Assembly (NCBI GenBank): GCA_050313295.1
Contig: JBNPLD010000010.1
Direction: 5' to 3' (one strand)
DNA from: S5-A14a sp022766365
GTDB taxonomy: Bacteria; Bacillota; Clostridia; Peptostreptococcales; Anaerovoracaceae
Length of the DNA: 61,776 nt
Shown: positions 17,507-27,400 of the stretch, one piece after another
Position numbering within the stretch: position 1 is the first letter of the stretch
How the letters are laid out: each line of letters opens with the position of its first letter
Program-made: the position numbers and the translations under genes
The notes under the pieces: model-generated
Told to the model about the DNA's origin: nothing
What the model saw: the letters and a program-made list of their open reading frames with translations, nothing else
The model's database searches: none

Positions 17507-18172
17507 TCAATTAAAGAATCTAAAAACACCCTTGACCAGTCCTAAAATCTTAACATCATTTACAATGATCGGAGACATATCATCGTTTTCAGGTTGTAGC
17601 CTGAAGTGCCCGTCTTCCCTATAAAAAGTCTTCACTGTAGCTTCGCTTTCAAAGCCATCGATCATAGCAACAACAATATCACCGTTGTAAGCAGTTTCGG
17701 CCCTCTCAACTAGGATTAAGTCACCATCCATTATGCCGACATTAATCATTGATTCGCCTCGGACTCTAAGCATAAAGTTTTCACCATGTACATATCTGGA
17801 AGGTACAGGAATAAAATCCTCAAAATTCTGTGAAGCCAGGATTGGAGCGCCGGCTGCAATATGACCAACTACGGGAATGTCAATGACGTCATCTCTTCCT
17901 TCCGAAATAATCGAAGCATCACATGTCGTGGTATAATCATTTTCTTCGTGATTAACCACAGCGAGTGCCCTGGGTTTGGAAGGATCCTTTCTCAATGCTC
18001 CCTTATCTATTAAGTTTGATATATCTTTGTGAATAGTTGATGTTGATTTGACATTCAGAGCGTCACAAATTTCCCGAACAGTGGGTGGGTACCCTTTAGC
18101 CCTTATCTCATCTTTGATAAAGTCTAAAACTCGTTTCTCACGAATTTCGCTCTTGCTTACGTTCTTCCCCAT
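17507..18172 (-). CDS. lexA: LexA repressor
   Basis: This 221-residue SOS repressor has a winged-helix DNA-binding domain (about 5-75; GYPPTVREICDALNV and STSTIHKDISNL) and a S24 autoprotease domain. The cleavage bond is A107-G108 in HIAAGAP. The catalytic pair is S141 (RGESM) and K181 (EATVKTF). The chosen ATG at 18172 follows GGGAGG at a spacing of 5. A longer frame starting at 18199 has no such signal. Two LexA boxes lie upstream, so it should be autoregulated. Confidence 0.97.
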   Translation of the reverse strand: MGKNVSKSEIREKRVLDFIKDEIRAKGYPPTVREICDALNVKSTSTIHKDISNLIDKGALRKDPSKPRALAVVNHEENDYTTTCDASIISEGRDDVIDIPVVGHIAAGAPILASQNFEDFIPVPSRYVHGENFMLRVRGESMINVGIMDGDLILVERAETAYNGDIVVAMIDGFESEATVKTFYREDGHFRLQPENDDMSPIIVNDVKILGLVKGVFRFFN

Positions 18173-18271
18173 AGAAACCTCCCGAGTATTCTTCCGCATT
18201 TAATGAGAAACCGTCAGATTAAAAGAAGAAGTCCCTCATCTCAAAGAGCAGTCATATGACTTTTTTAAATT

Positions 18272-18285
18272 ATAACATACGTTCA
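18272..18285. promoter_or_regulatory. LexA (SOS) box 1
   Basis: ATAACATACGTTCA matches the Firmicute consensus CGAACRNRYGTTYG at the AAC...GTT core (11 of 14 positions). It lies between divergent lexA and the YibE/F genes. Confidence 0.75.
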
Positions 18286-18293
18286 CATAAAAG

Positions 18294-18307
18294 TAAACGT
18301 CTGTTCG
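18294..18307. promoter_or_regulatory. LexA (SOS) box 2
   Basis: TAAACGTCTGTTCG matches CGAACRNRYGTTYG at 11 of 14 positions. Its centre is 22 bases from box 1, about two helical turns, so two LexA dimers could bind the same DNA face. Confidence 0.65.
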
Positions 18308-18370
18308 GCAAATTGAAAATGATTTAGGAATTTGTTATAATCACCATACAGTTTAGAAATTGGAGAAGAA

Positions 18371-19471
18371 ATGAAGAAAAAGATGACTTGGAGAATGGGA
18401 ATATCGGTTCCGGGGATTGTGATACTTGCAGCTATAAGTCTAATTCTTATTTTATCAATATATTTTAACTATAACCTCTATCCTGTACCTGTTGGAAAGG
18501 TGATTTCACAAAATCAACAAAATATCTCGACTCATGATGATACCAAGGTAGTTCAGAAGCTCTTGGTCAGAATAGTGAATGATACCGACAAGATGGATAA
18601 GAAGGGAAGCGTAATTGAAGTAAGTAACAGTTTCGAAAAAGAAAAAGCGTATGGTGAGAAATACAGTACAGGCGATTTTCTTTTTGTGGAGAAAAATAAA
18701 GACGGGTATATAATAACAGGCCAGAAAAGGGATTACATAGTGGGATTTCTGGTGATTATACTGATTGATTTTTTAATACTCTGTGGTAAGAAACAGGGAT
18801 TATTAACAATTATAGGGGTAGCGATAAATGCAATGTTGTTTGCTACAGCGGTGAAGTATACAGGAAGCGGTGCTCACTTTATATGGGTTGTAATTGTACT
18901 GATGTGTATTTTTACAATAGGGATTTTGTTTCTGGTAAATGGTTGGAACAGAGAAACTCTTGCGACAATCTTTGCAACAATGCTAACCGTAGCACTTGTG
19001 GGAGGCATCTGTTTTGTGGTAATAATTTTCACACCGAATATTAAATACGAATTCTTGGATTATCTGCCTGAGCCTTATTCTCTTTCTCAAGCAAACGGAT
19101 TGTTTCTCAGTGAGATATTGATCGGAGCTCTTGGAGCTATAATGGACATTGCCGTTACAATTGTTGCAGCAACCAAAGAACTTCTTGTCAGGGAACCGAG
19201 GGTCAGCAGGAAAGGATTGATAATGTCTGTGGGGAAGATTTCTGACGATATAACGGGATTGATGATAAATGTTGTTTTTTTTACAAATATTGCGGTTATA
19301 TTGCCTGTGGCTGTTCTTGGAATGAAAAATGATTTTTCTCTATGGACGGTGCTTGAAAATCACGGTTTCTTCGCATTTGTCAGGTTTTTGGTGGGTGGAA
19401 TCGGGATAATTGCGGCCATTCCATTATCAGCTTTTATCGGAGAGGTGTTTTTTAAGGGGCGTGAGAAATAA
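18371..19471 (+). CDS. YibE/F-like membrane protein (long)
   Basis: This 366-residue protein has an N-terminal membrane helix (about 10-33), an external domain (about 35-125) with a beta-rich look, and then about seven membrane segments of the YibE_F domain. Typical motifs are the DFLILCGKKQG loop, LSEILIGALGAIMDIAVTI in broken form, and a GKISDDITGLM segment. Function is unproven. The family is suspected to be a transporter. It overlaps the next YibE/F gene by one base. Divergent lexA and the shared LexA boxes raise the possibility of SOS control. Confidence 0.85.
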   Translation: MKKKMTWRMGISVPGIVILAAISLILILSIYFNYNLYPVPVGKVISQNQQNISTHDDTKVVQKLLVRIVNDTDKMDKKGSVIEVSNSFEKEKAYGEKYSTGDFLFVEKNKDGYIITGQKRDYIVGFLVIILIDFLILCGKKQGLLTIIGVAINAMLFATAVKYTGSGAHFIWVVIVLMCIFTIGILFLVNGWNRETLATIFATMLTVALVGGICFVVIIFTPNIKYEFLDYLPEPYSLSQANGLFLSEILIGALGAIMDIAVTIVAATKELLVREPRVSRKGLIMSVGKISDDITGLMINVVFFTNIAVILPVAVLGMKNDFSLWTVLENHGFFAFVRFLVGGIGIIAAIPLSAFIGEVFFKGREK

Positions 19472-20217
19472 TGATAGCTGTAATTTTGACAGTTTTGTTT
19501 GTCTTTGGAGCTATAACAGTGGGCAGAGACGGGACAGCTAAAGCTTTGATCGGGATTATGGGCAATGTGATTGTTTTGATATCTATAATATTTTTTATAT
19601 GGATAGGAGTGAGCGGCTGGATTGCCGTAATTGCAGGTTGTGTGTTCATGGCGCTGATAAGCCTGTTCTATCAGAACGGTGTTAACGAGAAGACAAAGAC
19701 GGCGTTTCTTTCCGTGGGAATAATGATGATCTGTTTGGGAGTTATATCCTATTTCGTAATAAAGGTCGGAAATTTACAAGGGTTTCCTGTGGGGCAATTT
19801 GCAATAAGAGAGAGCAATGGGTATTTGGGAAATGTTGGAGTGGATTTTCTGATATTGCAGGTTGGAGTGGTTCTTATAATGTTGGAGGGGGCAATGGTTG
19901 ATACTTCAATATCCGTTGCATCATCCATGGAAGAGGTGGGATTTCATTCATCTGCAAGTAAAGATGAGCTCTTCCGATCCGGAATGGCAGTTGGACGGGG
20001 TATTTTGAGTTCCACCATCAACACTCTGTTCTTTATATTTCTGGGTCAAAATTTGATATTTTTCTTGTTTTTTAAGAACGATTATACATGGGTTTCTATG
20101 TTGAACTCAAAGGTTCTCGCGCAGGAACTTGCAGGAATGTTAATGTGTGCCATCGGTTGTGTATCTATTATCCCGGTTACAGCCTTTATCGGGAGCAAAT
20201 TTTTGGAGCGAAAATGA
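19471..20217 (+). CDS. YibE/F-like membrane protein (short)
   Basis: This 248-residue protein has about seven membrane segments of the YibE_F type but lacks the external domain of its partner. It shows the paired motif LIMLEGAMVDTSISVASSM and a RSGMAVGRGILSS loop, and ends with AFIGSKFLERK like the first protein. The start ATG overlaps the stop of the preceding gene (TAATG), so the two are probably made as a pair. Confidence 0.83.
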   Translation: MIAVILTVLFVFGAITVGRDGTAKALIGIMGNVIVLISIIFFIWIGVSGWIAVIAGCVFMALISLFYQNGVNEKTKTAFLSVGIMMICLGVISYFVIKVGNLQGFPVGQFAIRESNGYLGNVGVDFLILQVGVVLIMLEGAMVDTSISVASSMEEVGFHSSASKDELFRSGMAVGRGILSSTINTLFFIFLGQNLIFFLFFKNDYTWVSMLNSKVLAQELAGMLMCAIGCVSIIPVTAFIGSKFLERK

Positions 20218-20262
20218 AAATCTTGGAAAAAATAATCTAAGATTATGGATTTTGACTAAAAA

Positions 20263-20276
20263 GTTGCAAATGCAAC
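20263..20276. promoter_or_regulatory. perfect palindrome upstream of the fusion dehydrogenase
   Basis: GTTGCA-AA-TGCAAC lies 23 bases before a TATAAT (20299-20304), overlapping the -35 position. This placement suits a repressor operator. It is not a Rex or LexA consensus. The binding factor is unknown. Confidence 0.45.
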
Positions 20277-20336
20277 ATAAATTCTGTGAAAAATTTATTA
20301 TAATCTATTTAAGAAAAATAATGAGGAGGTATGTAA

Positions 20337-22268
20337 ATGCTTTTCAAAACTACAGATGCTCATGAAGAATTCAGAGCTAAAGTCAGGGCTTTTGCTGAAG
20401 ATGAAGTAAAGCCGATTGCTTTTATGCTGGATAAGCAGAATGAATTCCCACATGAAGCAGTGAAGAAAATGGCCCAGCTTGGGTTTATGGGTGTTCCGTA
20501 TCCAAAAGAATACGGTGGTGCAGGGTTAGATGCACTGAGCTACGCTATAGCAGTTGAAGAGCTTTCCAGAGTTGATGGAGGAACCGGTGTAATTCTTTCT
20601 GCACATGTTTCCTTAGGCTCCTATCCGATATTTGCTTTCGGAACAGAAGAGCAGAAAAAGAAATATTTGGTACCTCTTGCAAAGGGTGAAAAGCTTGGAG
20701 CTTTCGGTTTGACAGAACCTAATGCAGGTTCTGATGCAGGTGGCACCGAGACTACTGCAGTTAAAAAGGGAGATTGCTATATTCTGAATGGGGGTAAGGT
20801 TTTCATTACTAATGCTCCTGTTGCAGACACATATGTTATTTTTGCAGTAACCACTCCAAACATAGGAACTAGAGGTATTTCTGCATTTATAGTTGAAAAA
20901 GGCTGGGAAGGATTTGAATTCGGAGATCACTATGATAAGATGGGAATCAGGTCATCTTCAACAGCTGAGCTGATATTCAGCGATGTGAAAGTTCCTAAGG
21001 AGAACCTCCTTGGCAGAGAGGGAGAAGGCTTTAAAATTGCCATGGCAACACTTGATGGCGGAAGAATCGGTATTGCTTCACAGGCATTGGGTATTGCTCA
21101 GGGTGCGTATGAGCATGCTGTGGAGTACGGACTGGAGAGAATACAATTCGGATTCCCTATTGCACACCAGCAAGCTAATTCCTTTAAGATTGCTGATATG
21201 GCAATCAAATTGAGAGCCGCAAGATTACTTATTTATTCGGCAGCGGATCTGAAAGAGAATCATGAGAATTACAGCGTAGAATCTGCCATGGCCAAGGCAT
21301 ACGCTTCTGAAACCGCTCTTGAGGTATGTAATGATGCACTTCAACTCTTTGGCGGTAACGGATACCTGAAGGGTATGGAGGTTGAAAGGGCATATAGAGA
21401 TGCCAAGATTACTACAATATATGAGGGTACTAGTGAGATTCAAAGGGTAGTTATTGCTGCTCATATCCTTGGTAAAGCTCCTAAGATGAGTGCCGGAAAG
21501 AAGGATGCAGGACCTATCACCGGACAGAGAAAGAAAATGATCTTTGATAAGGGGTCTGCTAAGGAGAGGGTGGATCAGTTGGTGGATGCTCTCAAGTCCG
21601 ATGGATATGACTTTACGGTCGGCATAGACCCATGGACTCCTATTATCGAGGCAGACAGGGTAGTTTCTGCAGGTAAGGGAATCGGACCTAAAGAGAATAT
21701 GAAGCTGATAGAAGCTCTCGCCAAACAGGCAGGTGCAGCAGTTGGTTCATCGAGACCTGTTGCCGAGACACAGAAGTACCTGCCCCTTGACAGGTATGTG
21801 GGCATGTCAGGACAGAAGTTCAAGGGGAACCTTTACATTGCCTGCGGCATCTCCGGTGCAGGTCAACATCTGAAGGGTATCAAAGATGCAACGACAATCG
21901 TAGCAATTAACAAGAACAAGAATGCCCATATTTTCAAGAATGCAGATTACGGCATAGTTGGAGATGTTGAGGAAATTTTACCGTTACTGACTAAGGCCCT
22001 TGATAATGGCAAGGAGAAGAAGCCTGCACCACCTATGGTTAAAATGAGAAAGGCTACTATTCTTGAAGATCCTTCACCATTCACTACATATGTTTGCAAT
22101 GGCTGTGGATACGAGTATGATCCTGCAAAGGGTGATCCTGAATCAGATGTAAGTCCGGGAACTCCATTTGAATCACTGCCTGAAGAATGGCTTTGCCCAA
22201 TGTGTGCAGAAGAAAAGGATGCCTTTGTAAAGGTAAACACGGGATATGAGGATAAGGAGGAACAGTAA
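20337..22268 (+). CDS. acyl-CoA dehydrogenase / EtfA C-domain / rubredoxin fusion
   Basis: This 643-residue protein joins three redox modules. Residues 1-380 are an acyl-CoA dehydrogenase of the butyryl-CoA type (GLTEPNAGSDAGG at 124-136; catalytic base E363 in IYEGTSEIQ). Residues about 405-557 match the FAD-binding C-terminal domain of electron-transfer flavoprotein alpha (RVVSAGKGIGPKEN, ISGAGQHLKGIKDA, DYGIVGDVEE). Residues 584-632 are a rubredoxin with Cys 587, 590, 620 and 623. The EtfA N-terminal domain and EtfB are absent. Electrons from acyl-CoA could pass FAD to FAD to Fe and then to the coupled flavodiiron protein. GAGGAGG precedes the ATG. Similar fusions occur in some anaerobes as far as I know; the physiological role is inference. 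Confidence 0.9.
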   Translation: MLFKTTDAHEEFRAKVRAFAEDEVKPIAFMLDKQNEFPHEAVKKMAQLGFMGVPYPKEYGGAGLDALSYAIAVEELSRVDGGTGVILSAHVSLGSYPIFAFGTEEQKKKYLVPLAKGEKLGAFGLTEPNAGSDAGGTETTAVKKGDCYILNGGKVFITNAPVADTYVIFAVTTPNIGTRGISAFIVEKGWEGFEFGDHYDKMGIRSSSTAELIFSDVKVPKENLLGREGEGFKIAMATLDGGRIGIASQALGIAQGAYEHAVEYGLERIQFGFPIAHQQANSFKIADMAIKLRAARLLIYSAADLKENHENYSVESAMAKAYASETALEVCNDALQLFGGNGYLKGMEVERAYRDAKITTIYEGTSEIQRVVIAAHILGKAPKMSAGKKDAGPITGQRKKMIFDKGSAKERVDQLVDALKSDGYDFTVGIDPWTPIIEADRVVSAGKGIGPKENMKLIEALAKQAGAAVGSSRPVAETQKYLPLDRYVGMSGQKFKGNLYIACGISGAGQHLKGIKDATTIVAINKNKNAHIFKNADYGIVGDVEEILPLLTKALDNGKEKKPAPPMVKMRKATILEDPSPFTTYVCNGCGYEYDPAKGDPESDVSPGTPFESLPEEWLCPMCAEEKDAFVKVNTGYEDKEEQ

Positions 22269-23482
22269 TGCATAACGTTAGAAAAGTTGTAGATGATCTG
22301 TATTGGGTTGGTGCAAGTGAAAAGAGAATTGCTCTTTTTGAAAACATCCATCCATTGGAAAATGGTGTTTCATACAACGCATATGTTCTTCTCGACGAGA
22401 AGACTGTATTGTTTGATACGGCGGACTGGACAGTTGGAAGACAGTTTCTGGAAAACGTGGATTATGTCCTGAACGGACGTCCTCTTGATTATGTGGTAAT
22501 CAACCATATGGAACCTGATCATGCAGCATCGATTGAAGAGATTATTCTTCGTCATCCTGATGTCAAGGTGGTATCAACTGAGAAAGCCTTCATGATGATG
22601 AATCAGTTCCGTTTCCCTGTTAATGATAATTTTGTTCAGGTGAAAGCAGGGGATACCATGAGTTTCGGTAAGCATGAGGTAGTTTTTGTAGATGCACCTA
22701 TGGTTCACTGGCCTGAAGCTATGGTTACTTTTGACCTTACAAACGGTGTGCTGTTCTCAGCAGACGCATTCGGATCTTTCAAGTCTCTGGATGGCGCAAG
22801 ATTCGCAGACGAGGTTGATTTTAAGAATGACTGGCTTGATGAAGCAAGAAGATATTACACTAATATTGTGGGTAAATATGGTCCACAGGTTATGGAACTT
22901 TTAAAGAAGGCAGGAACAATTGATATCAAAGTTGTTTGTCCATTGCACGGACCTATATGGAGACAGGATCTTGGCTGGATAATCGACAAGTATGTTCACT
23001 GGGCTACATATGAACCTGAAGAGAAGGGTGTTCTCCTTGTTTACGCTTCTATGTATGGAAATACAGAAGCAGCAGCCCATATTCTTGCTGCAAAGCTTGT
23101 TGAAAAAGGAATGACAAATATCAAGATGTACGACGTATCGAAGACTCATATGTCATACTTGATTGCAGAAGTTTTCAAATACAGCCATCTTGCACTTCTA
23201 TCCTGTACGTATAATCTTGGCATATTCCCTCCAATGGAAGATTTCCTAAGGGATATGCAAAGACTCAATGTTCAAAAGAGGGTGTGTGCAGTAGTTGAAA
23301 ACGGTTCATGGGCACCGCAGGCCGGCTCAAAGATGATTGAAATGCTTAAAGATATGAAGCAGATGACAATTTTAAATGAGCAGGTAAGTGTTCTTTCTTC
23401 TGTTAATTCAATGACTGAGAAGGAACTTGATGATCTTGCTGAGAGTATAATAGAATCCATGGATCAGAATTACAAGTATTAA
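22268..23482 (+). CDS. fprA: A-type flavodiiron protein (FprA family), second copy
   Basis: This 404-residue flavodiiron protein has the diiron ligands H80, E82, D84 and H85 (NHMEPDH), H near 148 (VHWPEAM), D near 167 (SADAFG) and H near 228 (PLHGPIW). A flavodoxin domain follows from about 262 (VYASMYGNTE). It reduces O2 or NO. The start codon overlaps the stop of the rubredoxin-containing fusion (TAATG). This strongly suggests that the fused rubredoxin is its electron donor, since rubredoxin is the known donor for FprA. It is only moderately similar to the copy at 731-1927. Confidence 0.95.
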   Translation: MHNVRKVVDDLYWVGASEKRIALFENIHPLENGVSYNAYVLLDEKTVLFDTADWTVGRQFLENVDYVLNGRPLDYVVINHMEPDHAASIEEIILRHPDVKVVSTEKAFMMMNQFRFPVNDNFVQVKAGDTMSFGKHEVVFVDAPMVHWPEAMVTFDLTNGVLFSADAFGSFKSLDGARFADEVDFKNDWLDEARRYYTNIVGKYGPQVMELLKKAGTIDIKVVCPLHGPIWRQDLGWIIDKYVHWATYEPEEKGVLLVYASMYGNTEAAAHILAAKLVEKGMTNIKMYDVSKTHMSYLIAEVFKYSHLALLSCTYNLGIFPPMEDFLRDMQRLNVQKRVCAVVENGSWAPQAGSKMIEMLKDMKQMTILNEQVSVLSSVNSMTEKELDDLAESIIESMDQNYKY

Positions 23483-23529
23483 AGTTTTATTATAAGTTCT
23501 TCTTATTTTTAAGTATGAATAGGTCAAGA

Positions 23530-23571
23530 CGAAAAAATCTCGGGATAGTTTCTCGGGATTTTTTCGTTTTT
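23530..23571. terminator. terminator after the second fprA
   Basis: CGAAAAAATC pairs with GATTTTTTCG, with an inner CGGGA/TCTCG extension. TTTTT follows. The A-rich 5' side makes it symmetric, so it could stop both directions. Confidence 0.8.
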
Positions 23572-24005
23572 AAGGTTCTATAATATATGTTGGGGTAAAT
23601 CTGTAAAAGATATAGGATAAGGCGACCTTTTTTGCGATGATTTGCAAAAAAAACTGCTACCTACACCAAACTAACCTCATGTATGAGTTAATCAAATTGA
23701 ACTTGATTAACTAAGAATTTTCAGGTTCGGTATTAAGCTCCATTAAATTCTAAACAGGTTCCTTAATAGATATTTTAGATAAATTCGTCTTTTTATGGTA
23801 AGCGTCGCGTAGTAATCCATTGGATTTTTATTACTTCCCCTTAGCTATGGTGAATATGCAGAAGCAAAGCAAAATTCTATGCATTGCATTTTAACTTCCT
23901 AATAGCATGAAAATCCTTTTGGTCTACCGGATATAAATATATTCACTGCTTTCTGATGGAAAGAATTAATTAAACAATTAATCGCTTCTAACATTGAGTT
24001 TTTAA

Positions 24006-24097
24006 CTTATCATATTCAAAGCCCCTATTATATTGTCATGAAGCTTCTCATATTCAATTCGACCACATATAAATATTAAATGATACTTCTCATATTC
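24006..24097. repeat. three short direct repeats upstream of the phase-variable leader
   Basis: CTT[A/C]TCATATTC occurs at 24006-24017, 24044-24055 and 24086-24097, spaced 38 and 42 bases. The copies extend to TTCGA in the last two. They could be regulator sites for the promoter 130 bases downstream, or remnants of a decayed element. Confidence 0.4.
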
Positions 24098-24225
24098 TGT
24101 TCGAATTAACTCTGTAAATAATCTCGAATTATCTAATATTCAAATTAGAAAAAAATACCAAAAAGTGCTGGAAAAATACAGATGGGTTTGTTATAATGTT
24201 CTTGTATAAATGTGTATGAAAAGAG

Positions 24226-24254
24226 TTGATATTTTTGAATCAGTTTGATACAAT
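24226..24254 (+). promoter_or_regulatory. sigma-A promoter of the surface protein gene
   Basis: TTGATA (24226-24231) and TACAAT (24249-24254) are 17 bases apart. The predicted start is about 24260, so the whole AGAC array would be transcribed as the very 5' end of the mRNA. A second TATAAT at 24192-24197 has no good -35. Confidence 0.75.
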
Positions 24255-24257
24255 CGC

Positions 24258-24348
<91 letters not shown>

Positions 24349-24380
24349 TATCACTTTTTTTGTGTGGATTTTTTGAAATG

Positions 24381-24425
24381 ACAAGAGAATTTACCTGACA
24401 GATAGGTATGTACTCTTGTTTTTTT
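24381..24425 (+). terminator. intrinsic terminator inside the 5' leader
   Basis: ACAAGAG (24381-24387) pairs with CTCTTGT (24413-24419). An inner TACCT/AGGTA stem has the loop GACAGAT. A run of seven T (24419-24425) follows. It sits between the AGAC array and the ribosome binding site of the surface protein gene, so read-through must be controlled for the gene to be expressed. Confidence 0.8.
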
Positions 24426-24455
24426 ATTAAAAAAATAATTTAGAGGAGGAAAAAT

Positions 24456-27400
24456 ATGAATCGGAAAAAATACGCGGCATTTTTCATGACAATACTCATG
24501 GCCTTTACATTTTGTATCAGCGTCTCTACCGTGTACGCAGAAGATCCGAAGGAAGCAGATGGAATACTTGTTGAAAAAGATGAGAGTACGAAACTGCCTG
24601 AAGGCTTGGTTGAGAATAATGAAAGAACGGAAGTGGAAGAAAAGGAATCTAATCCGGATGATAAAGCACATACAGTAGATGAAGATTCCGGTTCGCAAAG
24701 TGAAGAAAAAAGTAACATATCTCCTAGTATGTTAAGAGCACCCGGCAATCAAGGCTCAATTGAAATACAATCATTTGAGGATTTAAAGCAATACCTTGAG
24801 TACAAATCATTGGCATCCGATACGGGAATTTCGAGATTTGTTTTAAAAGGCGGTAATTATGAAATCACAAAAAGCTTTGAAATTGATTTAGATGATCCGT
24901 ATTTTCATGGAAAAGCAGATTCAATTAAATATGGTCTTATTTCTGTAGAGGACGAATTTTCTATAAAAGGTAATGGAAATACAATATCCTTTAAACAAGA
25001 TCAAGCAGTCGCTCTTTTCGATATAATCAATTCGCCTAAATATGAAATAGATGGATTAAAAATCTCTTATCCTAAAAATGTATCCGGATTTACTTTTGCA
25101 CATGTGTTAGAGTCTAAAGACACGGATACAGGATTTGCCAGTGCGAATGGAATGGTTAAAAATATTGAGGTGAATGTAGGTGGCAGCGTTATCCCGCTAA
25201 AAGCAATTGGGAAAGAAAAACATTCTAATCATTTTTACCCGGAATACAATGGTGTAATTTCTTCCGGATTTTCTTGGTATGTTCAAAATACTAACTTTGA
25301 AAATATAAACATTAATATTCAAGATAATATTGGTAGTAATGAAAGACCCGCAGATGAGAAATCTATGGTGGCGGCATACGGCTTTACACATCATTTTGGC
25401 AATGTAGATTACACGGGTAGTTATAACGTAAATACTTGGGTAGAACTCATTGATAAATTGAATCCGAGTGTTTTAAAAGATACGGGATACATTGTCGGGT
25501 TGAATATCAATGTAGGCGGTAATATTTTGGCCTATGGAAATAACACAGGATATTCTGCCGGCGTCGGGCAAGATATGGGAGCGGCTTGGATGGAAAATAT
25601 CAACCTGAAAATAGGTGGAGATATCATCACTGATTTAAAGGGGAATAATACTCCGATGACGCAGTCATATATTAATCCATATGCTTTCGGATTTTCTGAG
25701 GAAGTGATGAATTTAACAGATTCATCTCTTGAAGTGAGGAACATTATATTCAACGGTGAAAATCTGCCGAATTCGTCAAGGATCAGTTATTTAGGTGCCG
25801 TTGCACATAACAATTCAAAAGGAAATTATATTAATATAAAAAACAATGCAATTAATGTTACAGGCAAAATAGCCGGCAAGTCAAATCAAAACATTTTATC
25901 CTCCATTGGGTTTGATAACGATTGGAATTCTGCAGGCAAAGACGGCACTAACTGGATACAGGAAAGTGAAGGCAATATTTATACTATTGAAAGTATGAAT
26001 TTAGAAAGTGACAAAACTATAATGCTTGATGCATTAGGTAAGAAGTGGCGTACGGGAACGAATACACTGAGCACGGCTACTTTACCGGAAGCATCTTTAA
26101 AAAACGAAAAAGTTACAGTAAAAGATATGAAAATAACGGCAAAAGACGCAGTTATTTCGCTTTTGATGTTCAATGCAAGCAATGCAAAGAATAATACGTT
26201 GGATTATGGGGATATCAAAATAAAAGCCAACAATACAAGTTTCTATGGGATGGGCAATCTGCTAAATGATAAGCCAAAATTAAATTATTATAAAAATATA
26301 ACGGAAAATAATCGCATTACAATGAAAAATTTGAATATTGAATCCAATGATGCAGAATATATTTCATTGATGGCGGGATTCCAAGATTCAGAACAGGAAT
26401 TAAAAAACAATATTGTCAAAGCAGATAACGTTAACATTCAGTTGAATAGCAGTCTCAATACTTACATCGGTGGTATCGCAAACTATTCCAAGTCACCTAT
26501 AGATTCTTGCAGGGTATTTTTAGGCTCAATTAATGTAACCAACCAAGGCAAGCAAAACCTATACTTTGGACTTGGAGTGTCCAGAATGGACAAGTCATCT
26601 ATAAAAAATTCAGGAGTATTTGTAGACAGTAACATAAGCGCTAAGAGTAAAACACTATTTGGCGGAGGTTTTGTCGGTTTTTCCAACGAATCCACTCTGG
26701 AGAACAATGATTTTCAAATTAATGGAGCTGAGGACGTCGGATATGAAGGCGGAAGATATGGCGGTTTTGCAGGATGGATTACAAGGGGTATAACCAAAAA
26801 CAATTCCTCGTTAATTTTGAATGACTATATGCCGTTTGTAGGATATGCGGATGGAGGATCGATAGAAAACTGTTCTCACTATATAAATAAAAAACCTCCG
26901 AAGTATTATTCCGGATTACTGGCTTCCGGGAAAAACAACCCAGTCATTTCACACTCCACTCTGTTAGTGGAAAAAGACTTTGAAGATGCTATATTGTATA
27001 GAAAAGATAATGTATCCGAAAACAGCGGCAATAATTATGTTGTCGTAGTGGACGATGCCGGTATTTTTAATCGTTTCGCCTATGCTGTTGGAGAAACAAA
27101 GTCTACTTCAGATGAGATGGGGAAAGAAATTTCGGTATTTAGAAAAGTAGGAGACCCTATTGGAAAGATAAATATCAAAGAGAGAAGTTTTCAAGATAAA
27201 TATTGGAATAAAACAAATCAACCGTACGAAATAGGAGATACTGAAAAAACCTTTGGTTATATGACCAGAAATGAAGCAGGAAAAATTTCCGCATTTGGGA
27301 TCGACAGCGATGACATTATCTCAGATGAAGGTAAAAACGGGCATCTTTCAGATTACTATCATAGGCATGCGGGTTTGGTATCTGAGAATCAGATTGTATA

